Shown here one piece after another: positions 40,664-46,920 of a DNA stretch of 64,000 bases (its first letter is position 1; each line of letters begins with the position of its first letter). The position numbers were made by a program, and so were the translations under genes. The notes under the pieces are model-generated. The model worked only from the letters and a program-made list of their open reading frames with translations. It did not search any database and was not told where the DNA came from. Source of the stretch: Psychrobacter immobilis (GTDB lineage Bacteria > Pseudomonadota > Gammaproteobacteria > Pseudomonadales > Moraxellaceae); assembly GCA_904846145.1 (NCBI GenBank), contig CAJGZL010000001.1, forward strand, positions 1,054,001 to 1,118,000, given 5' to 3'.

Positions 40664-41620
40664 ATGGATAAGAAAGCAAATATTCAGTGGTTCCCAGGGC
40701 ACATGAATAAGGCGCGTAACGAAGTCAAAGAAGTCATGCCACAGATGGATATCATCATCGAGGTGCTTGACGCGCGTATTCCGTATAGCAGTGAAAACCC
40801 AATGGTAGCCTCATTACGTGGTGAAAAACCTGTCATCAAGATTTTAAACAAAGCCGATTTGGCTGATCCTGAGATGACTCAAGCGTGGATGGATTACTTT
40901 GAGCAAGAAAACGGTGTCAAGGCGCTCGCCTTTGATGATAATAAAGCCGATCACGTCCATCGTATTGTTGAGCTATGTAAGCGTCTTATGCCCAATAAAG
41001 CCGAATCAGGGCGACAAATTAAAGCGATGATATTAGGTATTCCCAACGTTGGTAAATCAACTTTGATTAATACTTTAGCAGGTCGAGCCGTTGCCAAAAC
41101 AGGTAATGAGCCTGCGGTCACTAAGTCGCAGCAGCTCATCAAACTAGATGGTGGCATTATGCTCTATGACACGCCTGGTATGCTCTGGCCAAAAGTTGAA
41201 AATGCTAATTCAGGCTATCGCTTAGCAGCGACTGGCGGTATTCGTGATACTGCCTTTGACTTCGATGATGTGGCGGGTTATACCGCAGAATATCTATTGA
41301 AGGCTTATCCTGAACTGCTAAAAACGCGCTATAAAATTGACGAATTGCCCAAGACCGATTGGCAATTTTTTGAAATCGCTGGTCGCAATCGTGGCTGTAT
41401 TCGCGCAGGCAATCAAGTCGATACGTATCGGATGTCTGAGATACTGGTCAATGAATTACGCAGCGGTACGATAGGTCGCATCAGTCTAGAAACCCCTGAA
41501 ATGCGTGAAGCGGAAGAAGCGGTAGTCGCGGAGCAACGTCTAGCGGATGAAGAGCGTAAAAAGGCAAAGTTAGAGGAAAAGCATCAACGTAAATTGCGCG
41601 CGCGAAAGAATCGGAAGTAA
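40664..41620 (+). CDS. rbgA: Ribosome biogenesis GTPase YlqF/RbgA
   Basis: A 318-residue circularly permuted GTPase needed for late assembly of the 50S subunit. G4 (NKADL, 62-66) comes before G1 (GIPNVGKS, 125-132) and G3 (DTPG, 169-172), as in this family. The start IQWFPGHMNKA is typical. The C-terminal 50 residues are highly charged (EERKKAKLEEKHQRKLRARKNRK), probably for rRNA binding. The exporter gene follows after 25 bases. Confidence 0.93.
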   Translation: MDKKANIQWFPGHMNKARNEVKEVMPQMDIIIEVLDARIPYSSENPMVASLRGEKPVIKILNKADLADPEMTQAWMDYFEQENGVKALAFDDNKADHVHRIVELCKRLMPNKAESGRQIKAMILGIPNVGKSTLINTLAGRAVAKTGNEPAVTKSQQLIKLDGGIMLYDTPGMLWPKVENANSGYRLAATGGIRDTAFDFDDVAGYTAEYLLKAYPELLKTRYKIDELPKTDWQFFEIAGRNRGCIRAGNQVDTYRMSEILVNELRSGTIGRISLETPEMREAEEAVVAEQRLADEERKKAKLEEKHQRKLRARKNRK

Positions 41621-41644
41621 GAATTTTAAGAATAGGGTGAAAAT

Positions 41645-42283
41645 ATGTCTGATTTAAATTTTTGGTTATTGTTTCTAACCGCTGCCTTCGCATTAAACAT
41701 TGCTCCAGGACCAGATCTTTTATATATCCTGACTAAAACTATTAGACATGGCAAAAAAGTGGGACTAGCCTCAGCAATCGGGGTATGTACAGGGGCATTA
41801 TTTCATGTATTTATTGCTTCTATTGGTCTATCAGCTATCTTAGTTTCCTCAGCATTAGCTTTTAGTATCGTAAAATATGCTGGTGCAGCTTACCTTTTAT
41901 ATCTTGCTTATGAATCTTTTAAGTCATCAGGTTTTGAGCTAAATAATGATAAGTTGAGTCTTAACCAGAGCAAAGAGACTGCATTCAAAGCTTTTAAACA
42001 GGGAGTATATATCGATATCTTGAACCCTAAAGTAGCAATATTCTTTATGGCATTTTTACCCCAGTTTATTCGTGAAGGTGCAGGCTCACCGTCATTTCAG
42101 CTTTTTTACTTAGGATTGATGGTTATTACTGTTGCCATTATTGTAGAGTTTGCCTACGTGTTTGCAGCAGATAAAATATCTTCTAAAGTTCGAAGTAGTA
42201 AAAAGATTAGTCTTTGGTTGAATAGAGCTGTAGGAACAATATTTGCTAGTTTAGGAATAAAGTTAGCTGCTACATCTAATTAG
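41645..42283 (+). CDS. LysE/RhtB family amino acid exporter
   Basis: A 212-residue inner-membrane protein with about six helices. The family signature is present: ALNIAPGPDLLYILTKTIRHGKKVGLASAIGVCTGALFH near the start and ILNPKVAIFFMAFLPQFI in the middle. RhtB-type proteins export homoserine, threonine or related amino acids; the substrate is not known here. GGGTGAAAAT lies before the ATG. The gene is AT-richer than rbgA and marks the start of an accessory stretch reaching to mutY. Confidence 0.9.
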   Translation: MSDLNFWLLFLTAAFALNIAPGPDLLYILTKTIRHGKKVGLASAIGVCTGALFHVFIASIGLSAILVSSALAFSIVKYAGAAYLLYLAYESFKSSGFELNNDKLSLNQSKETAFKAFKQGVYIDILNPKVAIFFMAFLPQFIREGAGSPSFQLFYLGLMVITVAIIVEFAYVFAADKISSKVRSSKKISLWLNRAVGTIFASLGIKLAATSN

Positions 42284-42294
42284 AAATTTTATAC

Positions 42295-42406
42295 GTAGGG
42301 TGTGGTTAGTTTTATAAAATTTTTAGCAAGAATTTTGATAAAGCGTAACCCGCCGTTGATAGCATTGGTTAGTAGGCGGGTTACGCTGCGCTAATTTCAC
42401 CCTACG
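42295..42406. repeat. Nested inverted repeat, GTAGGGTG family
   Basis: Outer ends CGTAGGGTG (42295-42303) and CACCCTACG (42398-42406). Inside lies a perfect 12-bp stem GCGTAACCCGCC / GGCGGGTTACGC (42343-42354 with 42375-42386). The structure is MITE-like. Confidence 0.7.
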
Positions 42407-42467
42407 GCATTGCACCATGTTTATAATTGGCTGAAACGCATCCTACTTGCTATAAGGAGGTTAAGTT

Positions 42468-42972
42468 TTGATATATACAAATATACTTATGTCAGACTAT
42501 TTAGACTTTAACGAAGCTAAAATTAAAAAAACTAAACTAGACAAAAAATTAAATACTGTTTTAGAAAATGGTTTTATACTTGTAGGTGATTGCATTTTCT
42601 TAAAAAGTATTTATCCTTCTAATTACGATAGGCTTATAATAAAAGAGGAAGATATCAAAGAGCAGTTTGTTGATTTCTCAGGTTATGAGTATTCGACTAA
42701 TAAATTTCATATCGAAGATTTTACCGACCAAGACCCATTCATTCATTCAATCTATTATATTTTCTGGAAAATTCAAAGAAAAATGGATTGCTGAATTTCC
42801 TCACATCAGTTGTACTATATTAATAAGCTTCCAAGACGATGAGATTGGACAGTTTGCTACTTTTACTTTCTATAAATATAGAAAAAACGAAGTAGTCTTT
42901 GAGCTTGATAATCTTGAAGACGTTATGCAGCCCTTATACATAGAGAAAATATCTAAAGCAAACCATTTGTAG
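42468..42972 (+). pseudogene. Frameshifted AT-rich gene of unknown function
   Basis: Two overlapping frames, 42468-42794 and 42667-42972, together give about 165 residues. The first runs to DQDPFIHSIYYIF and then falls out of frame. The second continues with SGKFKEKWIAEFPHISCTILISFQDDEIG. A single extra base near 42755-42765 explains this. A perfect AAGGAGG lies seven bases before the TTG start, so it was once well translated. No family is recognised; the soluble, acidic, AT-rich character resembles small immunity or accessory proteins, but this is only a guess. Confidence 0.6.
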
Positions 42973-43140
42973 GGTGTGCCCAGCGCACCGTTTATTTAGC
43001 TATATATGCTCATACCTTAAATAGCTTTCACTATGAATAAATCGACTTTATATTTAATCTAATTAACCTTATACAGAACACTTATATAACTCTAGATTTT
43101 AGCAAACGCTTTCGTCATCGGTGCGTGGAACGCACCCTAC
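42969..43140. repeat. Diverged repeat of mutY leader, upstream copy
   Basis: A 172-bp element with ends GTAGGGTG and CACCCTAC. It matches 43940-44110 along its whole length. Similarity continues past the right end to an ATG at 43158, the same 18-base distance as between the second copy and the mutY start. Little else lies in 42973-43285 besides this repeat and the vapB promoter. Confidence 0.8.
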
Positions 43141-43236
43141 CTGCCAAGACTAAATCTATGACTCAAAAAAAACCAGTCGCTACCTCTTCCAATTTTACAA
43201 AAATACTCTGCCTAGTTTTATCAAAAATATCTGTTT

Positions 43237-43266
43237 ATGTGTATAATAAATATAAATCATACACAT
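43237..43266 (+). promoter_or_regulatory. vapBC promoter and probable autoregulatory operator
   Basis: ATGTGTAT (43237-43244) and ATACACAT (43259-43266) form a perfect 8-bp inverted repeat with a 14-base gap, overlapping a TATAAT -10 box at 43242-43247. VapB-VapC complexes commonly bind such palindromes to repress their own operon. Confidence 0.65.
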
Positions 43267-43285
43267 TCTCTTAAGGAGTACCCGT

Positions 43286-43501
43286 ATGCGTACAAATATA
43301 CATATTGACGATAATCTAATGTCTGACGCTCAGCGTCTATCTGGCGCAAAAACCAAGAAAGAAGCCGTTGAGCAAGGTCTAAAGCTACTGGTGCAAATGC
43401 ATGAACAACAAAGCATCAGACAGTTACGCGGCAAACTACAGTGGGATGGAGATTTAGACCAGATGCGCCAAGGCATTAATACAACTGAGTCCTCTGTATG
43501 A
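43286..43501 (+). CDS. vapB: VapB-type antitoxin
   Basis: A 71-residue antitoxin. The N-terminal DNA-binding part MRTNIHIDDNLMSDAQRLSGAKTKKEAVEQGLKLLV is the type II VapB form with a short strand and two helices. The C-terminal half (IRQLRGKLQWDGDLDQMRQGI) should wrap the toxin. AAGGAG lies before the ATG. It overlaps vapC by ATGA at 43498-43501, so the two are translationally coupled. Confidence 0.88.
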   Translation: MRTNIHIDDNLMSDAQRLSGAKTKKEAVEQGLKLLVQMHEQQSIRQLRGKLQWDGDLDQMRQGINTTESSV

Positions 43502-43926
43502 GATCGAACCTCACTCCTACAATTATCGTAGATTCCAGCGTTTGGATAGATTACTTTAATGGTATCGTAACCGTGCATACCGAACTTTTAGATAATTTAT
43601 TATCGCAATCAAAAATCGGTATTACAGACATTATTTTGATGGAAGTCTTGCAAGGATTTAGAGAAGATAAGCATTACTCGCAGGCTTTTTCAGCGCTAAA
43701 TACGCTCACCTGTTATGATATCTTAGGTAAGAATAATGCTATCCGTTATGTGTCTTATTATCGAGAGCTTCGCAAAAAAGGCATAACTATTCGTAAATCT
43801 AATGATGTTATGATTGCTGGGTTTTGTATCGACAGCCAAATTCCTCTGCTTTTTAGTGATAAAGATTTTACTCCTTTTGTAAAACATCTCGGTTTAATCT
43901 CAGCACTGGATATTAAAGCCCATTAG
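43498..43926 (+). CDS. vapC: VapC-type PIN-domain toxin (ribonuclease)
   Basis: A 142-residue PIN-domain protein. The acidic metal-binding residues are D12 (IVDSSVWIDYF), E49 (IILMEVLQG), D103 (KSNDVMIAGF) and D121 (LLFSDKDF). VapC toxins cut tRNA or rRNA when freed from VapB; the target here is unknown. All four acidic residues are kept, so it should be active. The pair lies between two copies of the mutY leader repeat. Confidence 0.9.
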   Translation: MRSNLTPTIIVDSSVWIDYFNGIVTVHTELLDNLLSQSKIGITDIILMEVLQGFREDKHYSQAFSALNTLTCYDILGKNNAIRYVSYYRELRKKGITIRKSNDVMIAGFCIDSQIPLLFSDKDFTPFVKHLGLISALDIKAH

Positions 43927-43939
43927 TATTACTTAGTGC

Positions 43940-44110
43940 GTAGGATGCGCCCAGCGCATTGTCTAGTTAGCTATATATGCTCATACCCTAGATAGCTTTC
44001 GCTGATAATAAAACGACTTTATATGCTGTCTAACAAACCTCATATAAACTAATAGAAAAAGTATAAATATCAGCAAACATCTTCTTATCGGTGCGCGAGG
44101 CGCACCTTAC
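43940..44110. repeat. Diverged repeat of mutY leader, downstream copy
   Basis: A 171-bp partner of 42969-43140, with ends GTAGGATG and CACCTTAC. It shares inner blocks such as TTAGCTATATATGCTCATAC and CTGCCAAGAC. mutY starts 18 bases after it. Confidence 0.8.
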
Positions 44111-44127
44111 CTGCCAAGACCAAATCT

Positions 44128-45402
44128 ATGACCAAAACAAAACCTAGCGAAAAATACAAATCTTCAGAAGAGAGCTTTGCTCATTCTACCCAATCTCTCA
44201 ACACCTTTGCCCCACGCCTACTAGCATGGTTCGCCACCAACGGTCGCCATGATCTGCCTTGGCAACAGCATCAAACCGATACGCCTAATCCTTATATCGT
44301 TTGGCTATCAGAAGTCATGCTACAACAGACCCAAGTTACTACTGTACTGCCCTACTTTGCTCGTTTTATGACCTCATTTCCGACCGTACAGGATTTAGCA
44401 GCAGCAGAGTGGGATGTGATCGCCGAGCATTGGGCAGGCATGGGCTATTATGCGCGAGCGCGTAATTTGCATAAAGGCGCAAAGCAACTCGTTGAGATTA
44501 TTGATGACACTGGTGACTTTCCGCAGACATTAGAAGGTTGGGAAGCGATATCAGGCGTTGGGCCATCGACCGCTGGTGCAATTGTGGCAATGGGCTTGCA
44601 TGGCTATGGGGTGATCTGTGATGGTAATGTCAAACGGGTGCTGACACGCTGGGCGGCTATCGATGGCGATATCATGAAGTCAGCGACTACCAAAGAATTA
44701 TGGGCACTAGCCATACGTTTGACGCCAATAGAAAATTCTGGATTATTCGCCCAAGCGATGATGGATATGGGCGCAACTTTATGCGTGCGTCGTCATCCAA
44801 ATTGTGCGGCTTGTCCATTACAAGCGGATTGCTTAGCCCATGCACAAGGACGCGAAATGGACTATCCTGTCAAAGCTAAAAAACAACCCAAGCCTAGCAA
44901 ATTTAGTAACGCCTTAATTATCCAAAATAGCGATAGTGAGATATTGTGGCTACAGCGCCCCGATAACGGTATTTGGGGTGGGTTATGGAGCTTGCCATTA
45001 GCGTTTATAAAAAAGATTGAAGGTGCTGTCAAGACGGCTAATACAGTTGCCGAAGATAAGCCGTCAAAAGTGGCGAGCAATGTTAAAGCGTATGAGCAAG
45101 TTTATGAGACAGAATTTACTACCGCTGAGCAAATTATTGATGAATGGTTAGCGAAGAATGAGCTGGTCACAAAGTCACTGACTCATGATTTATTTGCCGA
45201 TGCCCCTGCACCTATTAAGCATTCTTTGACTCATTTTCATTGGTATCTCACCCCGCAGCAATTAACCTTAAATAATAAACAAGCTCAAGATATAAGCAAA
45301 ATTTTGCAAGCTGCTGAGGTAAATTTGAATTGGTTAAATGCTAGTGAAGCTCAAGAGACTTTAGGATTGCCACGGGCTATGGTGAAGATTATCGAGGGCT
45401 AA
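44128..45402 (+). CDS. mutY: A/G-specific adenine glycosylase
   Basis: A 424-residue DNA repair enzyme that removes adenine mispaired with 8-oxoguanine. Catalytic E62 (SEVMLQQTQV) and D166 (CDGNVKRVL), helix-hairpin-helix GWEAISGVGPSTAGAI and the 4Fe-4S ligands C220-x6-C227-x2-C230-x5-C236 are present. A C-terminal NUDIX-like domain (ILWLQRPDNGIWGGLWSLPL) reads 8-oxoG. It is longer than E. coli MutY (350), due to a linker around residues 290-330 and an N-terminal tail. No strong ribosome site is seen, and the leader is a repeat element. Confidence 0.95.
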   Translation: MTKTKPSEKYKSSEESFAHSTQSLNTFAPRLLAWFATNGRHDLPWQQHQTDTPNPYIVWLSEVMLQQTQVTTVLPYFARFMTSFPTVQDLAAAEWDVIAEHWAGMGYYARARNLHKGAKQLVEIIDDTGDFPQTLEGWEAISGVGPSTAGAIVAMGLHGYGVICDGNVKRVLTRWAAIDGDIMKSATTKELWALAIRLTPIENSGLFAQAMMDMGATLCVRRHPNCAACPLQADCLAHAQGREMDYPVKAKKQPKPSKFSNALIIQNSDSEILWLQRPDNGIWGGLWSLPLAFIKKIEGAVKTANTVAEDKPSKVASNVKAYEQVYETEFTTAEQIIDEWLAKNELVTKSLTHDLFADAPAPIKHSLTHFHWYLTPQQLTLNNKQAQDISKILQAAEVNLNWLNASEAQETLGLPRAMVKIIEG

Positions 45403-45445
45403 AAATAAAATTCCACTCTTAACTCTCAATTTATTATGGACTACC

Positions 45446-45588
45446 GTAGGTTAGCGTCGAGGGATGAGACCCTGAGAGCCGTAAAAATGAAGCACTGTTT
45501 CATTAGGCTCGCAAGGAAAATTTTTTAAATAGAATTTTCTATCATAGATTGAAAATAGTTGGGTGTCGCAAGCTCCACACCAACCTAC
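45446..45588. repeat. Structured intergenic element with inverted ends
   Basis: Ends GTAGGTT and AACCTAC, with inner hairpins AATGAA...TTCATT, GAGCC...GGCTC and GGTGT...ACACC. It fills most of the gap between convergent mutY and tesB. It may be a further mobile repeat or a small structured RNA. Confidence 0.4.
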
Positions 45589-45627
45589 TTTAAAACCATG
45601 AGTATTTTCAAAGATAAAGCATTTAAA

Positions 45628-46530
45628 TCAAGACTTCGGCACTCTGAGCCGCATTAAGCCTTCTTGTTGTACAGTTGCTACCAAACGGCCATCTTGCCAA
45701 AACTGACCATGATTAAGACCCATAGCATTGGATGTGGTATCACTCCACATGTCATATAGTAGCCATTCATTTAGATCAAAATTACGATGAAAATGCATCG
45801 AATGATCGATGCTCGCCGCTTGCAGACCGCTGGTCATAAAGCTGATGCCATGAGACATCAGACCTGTACCGACCAGATAATAATCAGAGGAAAACGCCAG
45901 TAGCGCTTGCTGAATAGCGATCGGCTGTTTGCCCAATTCAAGAATGCGTAACCAATTGGCTTGTTTAGGTTTCATCGGTTCTGGATGAATAGGATCACGC
46001 GATTTGATGGGCTTAATCTCGACATGGCGATGACGCATAAAACGGGCTTTTAGAGCATCTGGCACTTTACCGACATAGTCTTCTTTGAGCTCTTGCTCAG
46101 TTGCCAAATCTTCAGGTGGCGGATAAGCTGGCATATCCTCTTGATACTCTAAACCTTCCTCCATCGAGGAGAAAGACGTAATCATCGAAAATATCACTTG
46201 CTCAACAGGCGGCTTACCACGGGCTTGCTTGTATTGAATGGCAGTGACTTGACGCGCTGATAGGCTACGACCATCACGTAAGCGACGCACTTGATAGATC
46301 ACTGGCTGATCAATATCGCCACCACGCAAAAAATAACCATGCAGGGAGTGACAAGGCTTATCTTCATCAAGCGTATGAGCTGCGGCCATTATCGCTTGCG
46401 CCAATACTTGACCACCAAAGATACGCGCACCGACATAGTCATGGCTTTTACCTTCAAATACATCAGGGCTGACTTCGATAAGCGCTACGGTCGCCAGTAG
46501 CTCAGCGATCAATTGCGCGTGATTTGGCAT
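45628..46530 (-). CDS. tesB: Acyl-CoA thioesterase II
   Basis: A 300-residue double-hotdog thioesterase that hydrolyses acyl-CoA to fatty acid and CoA. Family features are the GGQVLAQAIMAAAHTL helix, HSLHGYFLRGGD, and the second-domain motif SIDHSMHFHRNFDLNEWLLYDM with the catalytic Asp, followed by GLNHGQFWQDGRLVATVQQEGLMR, typical of TesB. Length and ends match the E. coli enzyme closely. AAGGAA precedes the ATG. Confidence 0.95.
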   Translation of the reverse strand: MPNHAQLIAELLATVALIEVSPDVFEGKSHDYVGARIFGGQVLAQAIMAAAHTLDEDKPCHSLHGYFLRGGDIDQPVIYQVRRLRDGRSLSARQVTAIQYKQARGKPPVEQVIFSMITSFSSMEEGLEYQEDMPAYPPPEDLATEQELKEDYVGKVPDALKARFMRHRHVEIKPIKSRDPIHPEPMKPKQANWLRILELGKQPIAIQQALLAFSSDYYLVGTGLMSHGISFMTSGLQAASIDHSMHFHRNFDLNEWLLYDMWSDTTSNAMGLNHGQFWQDGRLVATVQQEGLMRLRVPKS

Positions 46531-46874
46531 AAAAATTCCTTGCGTTCAATGAATACTGCCTGCTTATACACAGATAGCATTAGCAATGATTTGATTATAA
46601 CGATACTCAAAGCGATCACTATAATAGGGGTAATCAATAAATAATAACTTTTATTTTAATAACTTAACTCGTATTTTATAGCTTATCCACTATAAGTCTT
46701 GCTAGCGCTAAGCTTAGTTTTAAAGCCGGACATCTTACCCAATATTGATACGGTTAGCCAGTTATTGAATGATCAAAAGGGCAAATAAACCTGACCGTTT
46801 GGGTTTTATTTTATACTGCAAAATAGCCAAACTATAAAACGTACTAGTAACTTTAATAAAAAGCCATAGCAATG
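46531..46874. other. Intergenic region tesB-rapA
   Basis: About 340 AT-rich bases upstream of tesB. It presumably holds the tesB promoter (ATTATA-type boxes near 46594, minus strand). I see no gene or repeat in it. Confidence 0.5.
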
Positions 46875-46907
46875 AAAAAGAGATACTTAGCTAGTATCTC
46901 TTTTTTA
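46875..46907 (-). terminator. Terminator after rapA
   Basis: Stem AAAAAGAGATACT / AGTATCTCTTTTT, 14 bases past the rapA stop on the minus strand. Confidence 0.8.
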
Positions 46908-46920
46908 TTTTTAAGCTGTT

